Counted from the first letter of the stretch, positions 26,142 to 35,818 are shown. The stretch: DNA of 64,000 nucleotides from CAJJBL01 sp964519035 (GCA_964519035.1 CAZFKZ010000002.1:1-64000), one strand, 5' to 3'. Notes: generated from the letters alone by a model not told the origin. Translations and numbers: made by a program.

Positions 26142-26906
26142 ATGGAAAGCTTTAATTTAGCAGGAAAAACAGCTTTGATAACAGGAGGTAATGGTGGTAT
26201 TGGCCTGGCAATGGCAAAATCCATAGGGCAGGCAGGAGCAAGTGTTGTTATTGCAGGAAGAAACGAAACCAAAAATAAAGAATCTGTAAATTTTCTAAAA
26301 GGTTTAAACATTGATTGTATATCACTCACTGTGGATGTAACCAATGAAGCATCTTGTGAAAGTCTAATTCAGAAAACTGTTTCTCATTTTGGAAAAATTA
26401 ATATTTTAGTCAATAATGCAGGAACTAATATTAGAAAAAGACCAGAGGAATATAAATTAGATGAATGGAAATCAATTATTGATACTAATTTAATTAGCAT
26501 GTTTGTATGCTCAAAAGCTTGCTTTAGTCATTTTAAAAATATAAACGAAGGTAAAATAATTAATATTGGCTCTATGCATTCTTTATTTGGTGCGCCGCTT
26601 GGAAGTGCTTACTCAGCTAGTAAGGGGGGGGTTGTTCAGTTAACAAAAAGTTTAGCTAACTCATGGGCAAAAGATAATATTCAGGTAAATGCCGTTTTAC
26701 CTGGGTATATTGATACTACCTTAACGCAACAAGCTAGAATTGATATTCCAGAATTACAAAAAAGAGTTGAAGAAAGAACACCAGTTGGAAGATGGGGTGT
26801 GCCTGATGATCTTGGAGGAATAGCTGTGTTTTTATCAAGTCAAGCTTCTGATTTTATTTCGGGGACAGCTATACCGGTTGATGGTGGATATTCGATAAAC
26901 GGTTAA
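26142..26906 (+). CDS. Short-chain dehydrogenase, gluconate 5-dehydrogenase/KduD-like
   Basis: A classical 254-residue SDR: TGGNGGIGLAMAK at residues 14-26, NNAGTN near 90, active-site YSASKGG near 156, and the closing FISGTAIPVDGGYS. The overall pattern is that of gluconate 5-dehydrogenase or 2-deoxygluconate dehydrogenase. It lies 22 bases after an atypical SDR and 56 bases before a DapA-family lyase, which together suggest sugar-acid catabolism. Substrate is inferred. Confidence 0.85.
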   Translation: MESFNLAGKTALITGGNGGIGLAMAKSIGQAGASVVIAGRNETKNKESVNFLKGLNIDCISLTVDVTNEASCESLIQKTVSHFGKINILVNNAGTNIRKRPEEYKLDEWKSIIDTNLISMFVCSKACFSHFKNINEGKIINIGSMHSLFGAPLGSAYSASKGGVVQLTKSLANSWAKDNIQVNAVLPGYIDTTLTQQARIDIPELQKRVEERTPVGRWGVPDDLGGIAVFLSSQASDFISGTAIPVDGGYSING

Positions 26907-26962
26907 TTAACTTAATTGATATCTTGTTTAAATAGATAAAAATAAAGACGTGAGGTAAAACA

Positions 26963-27892
26963 ATGAATAATATTTTTCAAGGATGCATGCCTGCATTAAT
27001 GACACCTTGTAATAAAGACTATACTCCAAATTTTAAATCACTTGTGAGCAAAGGAAGAGAATTAATTGATGTAGGTATGTCTGCTGTAATATATTGTGGT
27101 TCAATGGGTGATTGGCCTCTTCTATCTGATGAAGAAAGACAAGAAGGTGTTGCCAGATTAGTTGACGCTGGTATACCGACAGTGGTTGGAACAGGTGCTA
27201 TTAATTCAAAAAAAGCAACAGCTCATGCCAAACATGCTCAAGATGTTGGTGCATTAGGATTAATGGTTATACCTAGAGTATTATCACGTGGACCTTCATC
27301 TTCTGCTCAAAGGGCACATTTCTCTTCTATATTAGCAGCTGCACCTAATCTGCCAGCTGTTATTTATAATAGCCATTATTATGGTTTTTCAACACGTGCA
27401 GAGTTATTTTTTGATTTGAAAAAAGAGTTTTCTAATCTTGTAGGATTTAAAGAATTTGGTGGTGCTAAAGATTTAACCTATGCAGCAGAAAATATTACTT
27501 CTAAAGATGAAAGTATAGCTCTAATGATTGGAGTTGATACTACTGTTTATCATGGATATGTAAATTGTGGAGCAGTAGGAGCTATTACCGGGGTAGGGAA
27601 TGCTTTTCCAAAAGAGGTTTTACACTTAATTTCTTTATGTAAACAAGCTACAAAAGGAGACTCAAATGCAAGATTTAAAGCCAAAGAACTTGAGGAGGCC
27701 ATTGGAATTTTATCATCTTTTGATGAAGGTCCTGACTTAGTTTTATACTACAAATATTTAATGGTGTTAAATGGTGAAAAAGATTATTTATTAAATTTTA
27801 ACGAAACAGACGAACTCAGTATAAGCCAAAAAAATTATGCAAAAAAACAGTATGATTTATTTAAAAACTGGTATTCAAATTGGAATAGATAA
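26963..27892 (+). CDS. Dihydrodipicolinate synthase (DapA/NAL) family lyase
   Basis: The 309-residue TIM-barrel protein starts QGCMPALMTPCN and has YCGSMGDWPLL near residue 44, where DapA has a GT(T)GE motif. The Schiff-base lysine is expected in VGFKEFGG near residue 163, preceded by AVIYNSHYYGF. These departures argue against true DapA and for a catabolic aldolase or dehydratase acting on a 2-keto acid, consistent with the SDR neighbours. A GTGAGG ribosome site precedes the ATG. Lysine biosynthesis is unlikely. Confidence 0.8.
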   Translation: MNNIFQGCMPALMTPCNKDYTPNFKSLVSKGRELIDVGMSAVIYCGSMGDWPLLSDEERQEGVARLVDAGIPTVVGTGAINSKKATAHAKHAQDVGALGLMVIPRVLSRGPSSSAQRAHFSSILAAAPNLPAVIYNSHYYGFSTRAELFFDLKKEFSNLVGFKEFGGAKDLTYAAENITSKDESIALMIGVDTTVYHGYVNCGAVGAITGVGNAFPKEVLHLISLCKQATKGDSNARFKAKELEEAIGILSSFDEGPDLVLYYKYLMVLNGEKDYLLNFNETDELSISQKNYAKKQYDLFKNWYSNWNR

Positions 27893-27906
27893 TTTTATAA
27901 TATAAC

Positions 27907-28074
27907 TTATTTATTAACTACATCTTCCTCAAATTGACTTTCTTCAACATCACTATTTGATGAAGAATTTTTCTTATTTCTAATCATGCCAGCTACATTT
28001 TTTAAAACTAAACCAGTAGCTATTCCCACACTAAGTCCTAAAATTGTTCCTTTAATAAAGCCTAAACCAAACAT
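27907..28074 (-). CDS. Small membrane protein with glycine-rich segment (55 residues)
   Basis: An ATG at 28074 with an AAGGA ribosome site opens a 55-codon frame. The product begins MFGLGFIKGTILGLSVGIAT, a single glycine-zipper-like membrane helix. A basic stretch (RNKKN) and an acidic tail with many Ser, Glu and Asp follow. The layout recalls YtxH-like proteins. It lies between the DapA-family gene and the tRNA, on the opposite strand to the former. Confidence 0.65.
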   Translation of the reverse strand: MFGLGFIKGTILGLSVGIATGLVLKNVAGMIRNKKNSSSNSDVEESQFEEDVVNK

Positions 28075-28100
28075 TATATTATCCTTGTTATATTAAAAAA

Positions 28101-28177
28101 TGGTGAACTGGACAGGATTCGAACCTGTGACCTACTGCTTAGAAGGCAGTTGCTCTATCCAGCTGAGCTACCAGTCC
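28101..28177 (-). tRNA. tRNA-Arg (anticodon UCU)
   Basis: Read on the minus strand, GGACTGG pairs with CCAGTTC as the acceptor stem (one G-T pair). The D arm has AGCTCAGCTGGATAGAGC. The anticodon stem ACTGC/GCAGT encloses loop CTTCTAA with anticodon TCT, and the T loop is GTTCGAATC. The CCA end is encoded. It reads AGA codons, which are the dominant Arg codon in this AT-rich window. Confidence 0.97.
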
Positions 28178-28303
28178 ACATTTGAAATTGCATCTTAAAT
28201 TAATATTAAGTTTAGATACAAAGTTTGTAATTATCTATTACTAATGGTTCCTTAAGTCAAAACAAATGTTATGAAATATGTATAATGTAAATAAATTTAT
28301 TCT

Positions 28304-28711
28304 CTAATAATAAAATATTTTTTGCATACATGTCATAGGTTTTGGTATTTTGTTTAAATTTTCTGTCCCAAGTCCCACACTTAAAACTATAGATGATAAT
28401 TTTGAAGTAACCTTATCAAAAGTCCAAGCAAAATCTGTTGTCATAAAGAAATCTTTATCCTCCCATACAACATATGCTCCTTGCTTTTCAGCTAAAACAT
28501 TTCCTATTTCTCTAAAAGATCCATTTACTCTTCTATACACCACTGGATTATCCATATCTTTTGATCTATCAAAAAGAAACTCTAATTGGATATTATCGTC
28601 TTTACAATCAAACCCGGCAGAAGGAATGGAGTAATCATTTGCCATTAAATTAATCGGATACAAAAACCAAATGAATCCAAAATAAAAAATAATTTTTCTT
28701 GTAATTGTCAT
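28304..28711 (-). CDS. Hypothetical exported protein (135 residues)
   Basis: The protein has an N-terminal signal peptide (MTITRKIIFYFGFIWFLYPI, cleavage near LMA-ND) and a mature part rich in beta strands. Two cysteines (in GFDCKDD and PMTCMQ) could form a periplasmic disulfide. No known domain is recognised. It stands alone downstream of the tRNA on the minus strand and is divergent from the VOC gene. Confidence 0.6.
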   Translation of the reverse strand: MTITRKIIFYFGFIWFLYPINLMANDYSIPSAGFDCKDDNIQLEFLFDRSKDMDNPVVYRRVNGSFREIGNVLAEKQGAYVVWEDKDFFMTTDFAWTFDKVTSKLSSIVLSVGLGTENLNKIPKPMTCMQKIFYY

Positions 28712-28790
28712 TGATGTTACTTTCTAAAATTTACTTATTAGTATAATGATCACTATAATCTTATTTAATAAAATAAAAGAAATAATATTT

Positions 28791-29195
28791 ATGTCACTTT
28801 CAATTGATCACATTGTTTTAACTGTAAATGATATAAATCAATCTGTTAATTTTTATTCAAATATTTTAGGAATGGAACTAAAAGAATTTTACTCTGAGTT
28901 TGATCAAACTTTTAGGAAATCATTAATTTTTGGTTATCAAAAAATTAATCTTCATGACGCATCTAATCCCTACAAACCTCATGCTAAATATCCTTCGCCT
29001 GGAGGATTTGATATTTGTTTTTTAAGTCAAAAACCTGTTTCAGAATGGTTAATAATATTAAAAAAAAATAAAATTAATATAGAAGATGGTCCTGTAAAAA
29101 AAACAGGAGCAACAGGGCCTATATTATCAATATATGTTAGAGACCCAGATGAAAATTTAATAGAAATTTCTAATTTATTAATGAATAATAATTAA
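28791..29195 (+). CDS. VOC family protein (glyoxalase/bleomycin-resistance fold)
   Basis: The 134-residue product starts at the ATG at 28791. An in-frame ATG at 28746 only adds a hydrophobic, non-conserved stretch. DHIVLTVNDINQSVNFYSNI is the first beta-alpha-beta module with the metal His, and SIYVRDPDENLIEISN is the final strand with the metal Glu. Such proteins act as isomerases, dioxygenases or thiol transferases; none can be singled out here. Confidence 0.8.
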   Translation: MSLSIDHIVLTVNDINQSVNFYSNILGMELKEFYSEFDQTFRKSLIFGYQKINLHDASNPYKPHAKYPSPGGFDICFLSQKPVSEWLIILKKNKINIEDGPVKKTGATGPILSIYVRDPDENLIEISNLLMNNN

Positions 29196-29255
29196 ATATA
29201 ACCATTGACAAAACTTCTAATTGATATTCTGATTAAACAAAGGATGGATTAATTA

Positions 29256-29855
29256 ATGACTTTTAAAATTTTTGGTAAACAGGTTAAGCTTGGCGATGCT
29301 TTTTCTGATTATGCAAAGCTTGAATTAAATAAGTCTGTAGAAAAATACTTTAAAAATTCGACTTCCACTATTGTTAGTCTTTCAAAACAAAATAAAATAT
29401 TTATGATTAATATTATTGTTCATATTAATAAAAAAATGGAGTTTACATCACATTCTAACGGTGAAACTGCTAAAGTTGCATTAAATAACGGTATAGAAAA
29501 ATTATCTAAACAGCTAAGAAGATATAAGAGAAAAATAAAAAATCATAAAGTTTCTGAAGAAAAAAATAACTTTAATGACTTAAAAGCTCAACTCCAGATA
29601 ATTGACCAAACTTCGTCTTTTCCAAATCAATTAGAAGAAACTAAAAACGAGCCATTAATTTTTGCAGAAATTGATACAGAAATTGAAGAATTAAGTGTCA
29701 TTGAAGCTGTTCAAAAAATGGAATATGGAAACGCAACAGCTTTAATGTTTAGAAATAAAAAGCATAGTGGCCTAAATATGATTTATAAAAGAAGTGACGG
29801 TTTGGTTGGATGGGTTGACCCTAGAGGTAAAAGAGAAACTATAAATTTAAAGTAA
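29256..29855 (+). CDS. hpf: Ribosome hibernation-promoting factor, long form
   Basis: The 199-residue protein has the N-terminal HPF/RaiA ribosome-binding domain (FKIFGKQVKLGDAFSDYAKL) ending in a basic helix, SKQLRRYKRKIKNHK. A variable linker follows, and then the C-terminal dimerisation domain from about residue 140 (SVIEAVQKMEYGNATALMF, later GLVGWVDP). The long form drives 100S ribosome dimers in stationary phase. It stands as a single gene. Confidence 0.9.
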   Translation: MTFKIFGKQVKLGDAFSDYAKLELNKSVEKYFKNSTSTIVSLSKQNKIFMINIIVHINKKMEFTSHSNGETAKVALNNGIEKLSKQLRRYKRKIKNHKVSEEKNNFNDLKAQLQIIDQTSSFPNQLEETKNEPLIFAEIDTEIEELSVIEAVQKMEYGNATALMFRNKKHSGLNMIYKRSDGLVGWVDPRGKRETINLK

Positions 29856-29872
29856 TATAGAAATTTTTGGTT

Positions 29873-30424
29873 TTAATTATTTAAATTTTCTAATCTTTGA
29901 TCACGTCTACATAGAAATCTATAATATTCATATTTGTAACTTTGTTTTTTATAATAATCTTGATGCTCTAATCTAACAGGATAGAATTTAGTTTCCTTTT
30001 CCACGGGTACTATTGATGTTTTAGGGGCAAGTTTTGATATAATACTTTTCTCTTTATTATTTTTAAAGTAAATTGCAGGACTATATGATCTTCCTCTATC
30101 ACAAAATTGACCTTCATTATCTTCAAAATCTATAGTCTTAAATACATGTTTTACTAGGTTTTCAAAAGTCACTATTTTGGGGTTGTAAATAACCTTTGCA
30201 GCTTCACGATGGTCGCCCCATTTTCCGGGAATGTATTTAGGATCTTTAGTAGTACCAGCTGTAAAACCACTTATAACTTCTGTTACTCCTTTAAGCTTTT
30301 CCATGTCTGCTTCAGTGCACCAAAAACAGCCTCCGGAATAAACGAAACTCTCTGCTAAAGTAAAACTAGCGTTAAAAATAACAAAATAAAAAATAGATAA
30401 ACTTTGAATAATAAATTTCTTCAT
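29873..30424 (-). CDS. msrA: Exported peptide methionine sulfoxide reductase MsrA
   Basis: The 183-residue protein carries a signal peptide (about residues 1-24, ending FTLA) and the catalytic GGCFWC motif with Cys33. GFTAG near residue 55 and CDRGRSYSPAI near 108 are family motifs. The resolving role may fall on C36 or the Cys near 174. It repairs oxidised methionine S-sulfoxide, here most likely in the periplasm. No msrB gene is visible in the window. Confidence 0.9.
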   Translation of the reverse strand: MKKFIIQSLSIFYFVIFNASFTLAESFVYSGGCFWCTEADMEKLKGVTEVISGFTAGTTKDPKYIPGKWGDHREAAKVIYNPKIVTFENLVKHVFKTIDFEDNEGQFCDRGRSYSPAIYFKNNKEKSIISKLAPKTSIVPVEKETKFYPVRLEHQDYYKKQSYKYEYYRFLCRRDQRLENLNN

Positions 30425-30503
30425 ATTTTGACCTTAATATAAAAAATAGATGTTACAATCATTTTGTAGTTATTTATTCATCTTAAATCTTAGAATTTGA
30501 CAA

Positions 30504-31373
30504 ATGTTAAAATTGAAAAATAAAACAATAGGTATATTATTTATTATATCAGCAGTCTTATGTTTTTCCATTATGAATGGCATCACAAGATATTTATCTG
30601 AATTTTATAATGTTATCACTCTCAATATGTTTCGTTACTGGTTTTTTGCTGTTTTTTTATTTTTCATTCACTCTAACAAAAACAAATCTATTGTAATTGT
30701 ATCTAAAAGTAAAAATAGAATATTACAAACTTTTCGTGGATCAATGTTAGCAATTCAGATGTGTTTTGCCCATTACTGTTTTTTAAAATTAGGTTTGATA
30801 GAAACTTCAGCGATTTTTGCAGTAGGACCTTTAATGGTAACAGCTTTATCTATAATTTTTTTAAACGAAAAGGTTGGTTGGCAAAGGTTAGCTGCAATAG
30901 CATTCGGCTTCATAGGAATTATTATTATATTGAGGCCAGGTATGAAAGTTTTTGATCCGCTCTCTGTGTTAGCTTTAGGTTGTGCTCTTTCTTATGCCAT
31001 TTATCAAATACTTACTAGATTTGTTTCAACTTTTGATACTTCTGAAACAAGTTTTTTTTACACAGGAATAACTGGAGCATTAATACTTTCATTCGTAGGC
31101 CCATTTTTTTATATAGATGTATTAAAATCTGATTGGATTTTAATCTTAATGATTTGCTTTTTGGGAACTAGCGCTCATTATTTTGTAATTAAAGCTTATC
31201 ATTATTCTGAAGCTTCACTTTTACAACCTTTTAATTATCTCCAATTAGTTGTTGTATCTTTAATAGGTATGATTTTTTTCAATGAAACTCTAGAAATCCC
31301 AGTATTAATTGGTTCATTAATGGTAGTTTCAGCAGGTTTGTTTACATTTTGGAGGAGTGGTTTACAAAAATAA
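30504..31373 (+). CDS. EamA/DMT-family transporter
   Basis: A 289-residue membrane protein with ten hydrophobic segments in two five-helix EamA repeats. The first repeat ends near RLAAIAFGFIGIIIILRPG (residues 132-150), the classic end-of-repeat motif. The second ends VLIGSLMVVSAGLFTFWR. Probably a metabolite exporter. Substrate unknown; not adjacent to a telling partner gene. Confidence 0.83.
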   Translation: MLKLKNKTIGILFIISAVLCFSIMNGITRYLSEFYNVITLNMFRYWFFAVFLFFIHSNKNKSIVIVSKSKNRILQTFRGSMLAIQMCFAHYCFLKLGLIETSAIFAVGPLMVTALSIIFLNEKVGWQRLAAIAFGFIGIIIILRPGMKVFDPLSVLALGCALSYAIYQILTRFVSTFDTSETSFFYTGITGALILSFVGPFFYIDVLKSDWILILMICFLGTSAHYFVIKAYHYSEASLLQPFNYLQLVVVSLIGMIFFNETLEIPVLIGSLMVVSAGLFTFWRSGLQK

Positions 31374-31477
31374 AAAGTAACTTGTTTAAGATACAATTGT
31401 TTAATATTATAATAATAACAACTTATTATTCCTTGTTTTTTTTGCAAAGCATTTTACTTTGATAGAGGATAAGATGT

Positions 31478-32614
31478 ATGGACATATTTGAATCTTACAC
31501 GGACCCTAAACATATTGTAACTTTAAAACAAGCAATATCAAATAGCCGTATTCTTGATTGGGGTACAGATTATAATAAAAATGCAGGGATAACTTTCAAA
31601 AATTTAAAATTCATTCTTGATTATTGGAAAAATGAGTTCTCATGGATAGATCAAGAAAAAGAACTTAACAGATATAATCAAACCAAAATAAAAATCAATG
31701 GTATTTCAACCCATTTTTTACATATTAAATCATCACAAAAAAATGCAATTCCATTATTACTAATTCATGGTTGGCCAGGTTCTGTTTTTGAGTTCTTTGA
31801 TTTGATACCTCTTTTAACAAATCCAGATAAAAATAACTTAAAAGGTCATCAAGCTTTTGATCTAGTTATTCCTTCTTTGCCAAATGTTGGTTACTCTTTT
31901 GAATTAGATCAGAAACCGATTGATTTAAATCAAATTGCACTTAACTTTATTAAATTAATGAAAACACTTGATTATAAAAATTATTTTATTCAAGGAGGAG
32001 ATTTAGGATCTTTTATTGCTTCAATCATGGCTACTAAAAGTCCTAAAAACATCTATGGAATTCATTTGAATTTACTTCCACTTCCTAGAGGATTACAGAA
32101 GAGTTCATCTAATATTCAAGAAAAGAGATATTATAAAAAACTTAAACAATGGATACACTATGAAACTGGATACCAACAAATACAAGGAACTAAACCGTTT
32201 ACACTGGCACATGCTTTAAACTCGTCTCCTGTAGCTTTATGCGCTTATATCAGTGAAAAATTTTATTCCTGGACTGATAATGATGGAGACTTATTCAGTA
32301 AAATTAATATAGATAAAATGCTTGCTAACATTACTTTGTATTGGTTAACTGGTTGTATTGGGGCTTCATTCTGGCCATACTATATTCGTCATAGATCCGA
32401 TTGGCCTATCAGTTCAGATAATCCCATATTAGTTCCTATGGCATATAGTGAATTTCCTAAAGAAATTTTTTCTCCACCTATCTCCTTGGCATCTCAATAT
32501 TATAAGCAAATAAGTTTTTGGGGAGAACATAAATCTGGAGGTCACTTTGCTGCAATGGAAAAACCTAGAGAATTAGCAACTGATATTGATAAATTTATTA
32601 AGATTCTTTTATAA
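31478..32614 (+). CDS. Epoxide hydrolase (EHN-type, microsomal-like)
   Basis: The 378-residue protein has the N-terminal EHN domain (about residues 15-100, with ILDWGTDY and LKFILDYWKNEFSWIDQE) followed by an alpha/beta hydrolase core. The oxyanion loop is HGWPGS at 98, the nucleophile is Asp175 in QGGDLGS, and the base is His356 in SGGHFAAMEKP. An Asp nucleophile and EHN lid mark epoxide hydrolases of the EPHX1 group. These open epoxides to diols in detoxification or terpenoid use. The ATG has GAGGAT upstream. Confidence 0.87.
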   Translation: MDIFESYTDPKHIVTLKQAISNSRILDWGTDYNKNAGITFKNLKFILDYWKNEFSWIDQEKELNRYNQTKIKINGISTHFLHIKSSQKNAIPLLLIHGWPGSVFEFFDLIPLLTNPDKNNLKGHQAFDLVIPSLPNVGYSFELDQKPIDLNQIALNFIKLMKTLDYKNYFIQGGDLGSFIASIMATKSPKNIYGIHLNLLPLPRGLQKSSSNIQEKRYYKKLKQWIHYETGYQQIQGTKPFTLAHALNSSPVALCAYISEKFYSWTDNDGDLFSKINIDKMLANITLYWLTGCIGASFWPYYIRHRSDWPISSDNPILVPMAYSEFPKEIFSPPISLASQYYKQISFWGEHKSGGHFAAMEKPRELATDIDKFIKILL

Positions 32615-32694
32615 AATCTAATTTATTAATTATTGATATTATGAAATGATAATATAATTTTTTTTATTAATGACAAAGTTTTATGAGGCAAACA

Positions 32695-33678
32695 ATGACC
32701 CTAGACTTTTTAACTAACCATCTTCTAATCGAAGAAAATAATTTTAATGCTCCTGTTATCGTCACAGGCGCTGGAGGATGTATTGGTAGTTGGATTATAG
32801 CAATTTTGCATAGATCAAATATTCCCTGTGTTGCGATTGACTTATCTGAAGAAAGAACAAGATTACAGCTTCTTTTGGGTGAGGAAGCTAAAAAAATTAT
32901 ATGGGAAAAATGCGATATTACTGATTTTACTAAGCTTAAACAAATTATAAAAAAATATAATCCAAGTTCTATAATCCATTTGGCAGGACTTCAAGTGCCT
33001 TTCTGTGCTGCTAAACCTGCCTTAGGTGCAAGAGTAAATGTTGAAGGAACTATAAATATCTTAGAAATAGCTAGAGAAATAAATATAAAAAGAACTGTTT
33101 ATGCATCCTCAGTTGCTGCTTTAGGAATGCCTCCAAAGGGGCCTTGGAAAGAAACTTTATATGGAGCCTATAAATTAGCTAATGAACACACAGCCTTTGT
33201 GTACTGGTCTGATTGGGAAGTGCCTTCTATAGGTATACGACCAAACATAGTGTATGGGTTAGCACGTGATCAAGGTATGAGTTCAAAAAATACAATTGCT
33301 ATACAAGCTGCTGTATTGGAAAAAGCTTATGACATTCCTTATAAGGGAAAATATAGTTGGCTTTATGCTGGAGAAGCTGCGCAAGCATTCATTAGTTGTG
33401 TGTCCAAGGATATGAAAGGTTCTCACGTATTTAATTTGAATGGCACTTGTGAAACTATAGAAAAAGGTTTGGATATAATAAAAATAAATAAGCCTAATGC
33501 ATCTATTAGTTGTTCTGGTCAATCACTTCCGTTTCCTCCTGATTTAGATGACACTCCTTTAAGAGATCATATAGGACCTTATTCATCTATTTCCATTGAA
33601 AAAGGAATTGAACATACTCTTATGGCTTTTGAAACATTAAAGTCATATGGTTTATGTCCAGCCTTGCCTGATAAATAA
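32695..33678 (+). CDS. NAD-dependent epimerase/dehydratase (extended SDR)
   Basis: The 327-residue extended SDR has VTGAGGCIGSWIIAIL near residue 22 (NAD motif), HLAGLQVPF near 100, and active-site YGAYK with Tyr and Lys near 158. The start at 32695 is preferred over the ATG at 32683, because the TGAGG ribosome site overlaps the latter. Likely acts on a nucleotide sugar or a lactone/keto intermediate; no sugar biosynthesis genes adjoin it. Product name stays general. Confidence 0.82.
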   Translation: MTLDFLTNHLLIEENNFNAPVIVTGAGGCIGSWIIAILHRSNIPCVAIDLSEERTRLQLLLGEEAKKIIWEKCDITDFTKLKQIIKKYNPSSIIHLAGLQVPFCAAKPALGARVNVEGTINILEIAREINIKRTVYASSVAALGMPPKGPWKETLYGAYKLANEHTAFVYWSDWEVPSIGIRPNIVYGLARDQGMSSKNTIAIQAAVLEKAYDIPYKGKYSWLYAGEAAQAFISCVSKDMKGSHVFNLNGTCETIEKGLDIIKINKPNASISCSGQSLPFPPDLDDTPLRDHIGPYSSISIEKGIEHTLMAFETLKSYGLCPALPDK

Positions 33679-33722
33679 ATAAAATATAATTTTTTATTGA
33701 TTTTAATACAGGAATTTTCTAA

Positions 33723-35063
33723 ATGAGTGAAAGATTAAATGTCATGTTAAAAGGGCCAATTTTCAAAATGGTCTGTAAGCTTTCATTTCCAAATTTTGTT
33801 GGTGTCTCTTCAATGACACTAGTTATTTTTGCAGATGCCTTTTTTATCGGTCAGTTGGGAATTGTTCATCTTGCAAGTTTAGCTATAGTCTTTCCTTTTA
33901 CTGCTCTAATGCAGATGATGTCTGCTGGTGCCATTGGAGGAGCAACAACCTCATCAATATCTAGGTCTTTAGGTAATGGTTCAAATTCCAATGCAGAAAC
34001 TGCAGCATGGCATGCAATAGTTATTGGTATTATAATATCATTAATTTTTACAATATTTCTGGGAATTTTCCCAAAATATATTTTTAATTTCATGAGTGAC
34101 GAAAATGAAGTTTTAAATGGTGCTGTAGGATACGCACACATTGCTTTTGGTGGGTCTGTTTTTATATGGCTTGTATATATATTTTCAGCTATTTTGAGGG
34201 CTTTGGGTGACGTAGTTACTCCTGCACGAGTTCAAATCCTTGGTGGGATTGTTCAGGTCTTTCTTTCAGGAATTCTTACTTTAGGTTGGTTTGGAACCAC
34301 AAAATTTGGTATTTTGGGTCCTGCCATTGCCATGGTAATTACTCATATTTCAATGGCTTTATATTTATTTATTTATATACAATTTAAACAGTCACAAATT
34401 AGATTAATACCTCAATTCCTTAATAAGAAATCATTTTTAGATATAATGAAAGTAGGGAGTGGCGGGTTAATCAATAGTATTACCATAGCTGGAACTGTTG
34501 CTGTGGTGACTGGTACAGTAAGTAACTATGGAATTGAGGCTCTTGCTGGCTATGGATTAGGAAGTAGATTAGAAATAATACTGACACCTCTAGTTTTTGG
34601 AATTGGTTCTGTGCTAACCGCTTCTGTTGGAGTTAATGTTGGGGCTAAACAATTTGTAAGGGCAAGAAAGATTGCTTGGACAGGAGCTGCTATATCTTTT
34701 CTTATGGTTGGTATAATCGGTTTTACAGTTACAGTATTCCCTGAAATTTGGTTAAATAATTTCGATGCCAATTTTTTAACAAAACAATTTGGAATTCTTT
34801 ATCTTTCAATAGTAGCTCCATTTTATTGCTTATTTGGTGCGGGCCAAGCTTTATATTTTGCAAGTCAAGGAACAGGTAAAATTGCTTTACCAGTTAGTGT
34901 TGGTGTATTAAGATTTGCTATCGTATCTATAACTGCGTATTTTGCACTTCATTTTTCTTTGACAATAGATATTATTTTTTATGCGGTTAGCGTTGGTCTA
35001 ACTATAACTGGAGTTGGTCTAGCATTTTGTTTATTTGGTCCTGACTGGAAGGCATCTAATTAA
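33723..35063 (+). CDS. MATE family efflux transporter
   Basis: A 446-residue inner-membrane protein with about 12 hydrophobic segments in two halves. DAFFIGQLGIVHLASLAIVF near residue 38 and the repeat GLGSRLEIILTPLVFGIG near 275 fit MATE transporters of the NorM/DinF type, which export cations or drugs with H+ or Na+. It is a single gene after the epimerase. Confidence 0.87.
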   Translation: MSERLNVMLKGPIFKMVCKLSFPNFVGVSSMTLVIFADAFFIGQLGIVHLASLAIVFPFTALMQMMSAGAIGGATTSSISRSLGNGSNSNAETAAWHAIVIGIIISLIFTIFLGIFPKYIFNFMSDENEVLNGAVGYAHIAFGGSVFIWLVYIFSAILRALGDVVTPARVQILGGIVQVFLSGILTLGWFGTTKFGILGPAIAMVITHISMALYLFIYIQFKQSQIRLIPQFLNKKSFLDIMKVGSGGLINSITIAGTVAVVTGTVSNYGIEALAGYGLGSRLEIILTPLVFGIGSVLTASVGVNVGAKQFVRARKIAWTGAAISFLMVGIIGFTVTVFPEIWLNNFDANFLTKQFGILYLSIVAPFYCLFGAGQALYFASQGTGKIALPVSVGVLRFAIVSITAYFALHFSLTIDIIFYAVSVGLTITGVGLAFCLFGPDWKASN

Positions 35064-35278
35064 GTTTTAACTTTTAATACGTTAAATTGAGTTAATAAAA
35101 TATGAAGCCATTAGAGCTCAAATGTATAATGGTTAATGTAAAACAAATCTCTATATTATGATAAATTAAAGAAGGAAATTGAATACATTGCGATATTTAA
35201 TAAACAAAAAAATAAAAATATTCCGACTATAATTTTCATATAGACTTCATAGCATACTTTTATGGATATAATTTAAAA

Positions 35279-35482
35279 ATGAATACTAAAATTAACATTG
35301 AAGAAAAAATATCATTGCTACAGCTTGAACTATCACAAATGAGTGATGAAATATATAATCAACAAAAAGAAATAATAGAATTAAAGTTACAATTTAAAAA
35401 ATTAAAATTTGAGCTGCAATCTTTTCAAGACGATACAGGAACAATTTCTAATCAAGAAGATAAATTACCTCCTCATTATTAG
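35279..35482 (+). CDS. slyX: SlyX family protein
   Basis: A 67-residue coiled-coil protein: heptads run through LQLELSQMSDEIYNQQKE and IIELKLQFKKLKFELQSF, and the C-terminus is LPPHY, the SlyX family signature. SlyX function is unsettled. The 215 bases upstream hold no supported gene. Confidence 0.85.
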   Translation: MNTKINIEEKISLLQLELSQMSDEIYNQQKEIIELKLQFKKLKFELQSFQDDTGTISNQEDKLPPHY

Positions 35483-35604
35483 TTTAATTTTTTAAAGATG
35501 GTAAATATTAATATCATGATTTATTATTATATATGTCGACAATAAAATTTTAATTGGTTGGATTGGAAATGGTTTTTTATTTTAACTAGGATTATTAAAA
35601 TATA

Positions 35605-35754
35605 ATGGAAGAATACTTAGGTTTTTTATATCTTGTTTGTGGATTAGGGTGTTTTGTAGTTTATAGACTTTTAAAAAAAAGATGGAATATCAATAACAAC
35701 TCTAAAAAGAATTTATTTAAGCTACTTTTTAACAATATCAAAAATCATAAATAA
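35605..35754 (+). CDS. Hypothetical single-pass membrane miniprotein (49 residues)
   Basis: A 49-codon frame starts at an ATG preceded by a weak AT-rich leader. The product has one membrane helix (YLGFLYLVCGLGCFVVYRLL) and a strongly basic tail (KKRW, KKN, KNHK), so the N-terminus should face the periplasm. Family unknown. It fills the otherwise empty 336-base gap between slyX and the DinB-fold gene. Confidence 0.45.
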   Translation: MEEYLGFLYLVCGLGCFVVYRLLKKRWNINNNSKKNLFKLLFNNIKNHK

Positions 35755-35818
35755 ATATTTTTATAACAATAAAATAGTCAACTCAGTTTTAGTAAAACTT
35801 TTAATAACGGAAAATTAA

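Noticed and set aside
35064..35278. Two very short frames (17-19 codons) upstream of slyX
   Set aside because: Too short and without any recognisable feature; one has a GAAGGA-like leader, but this is common by chance in AT-rich DNA.
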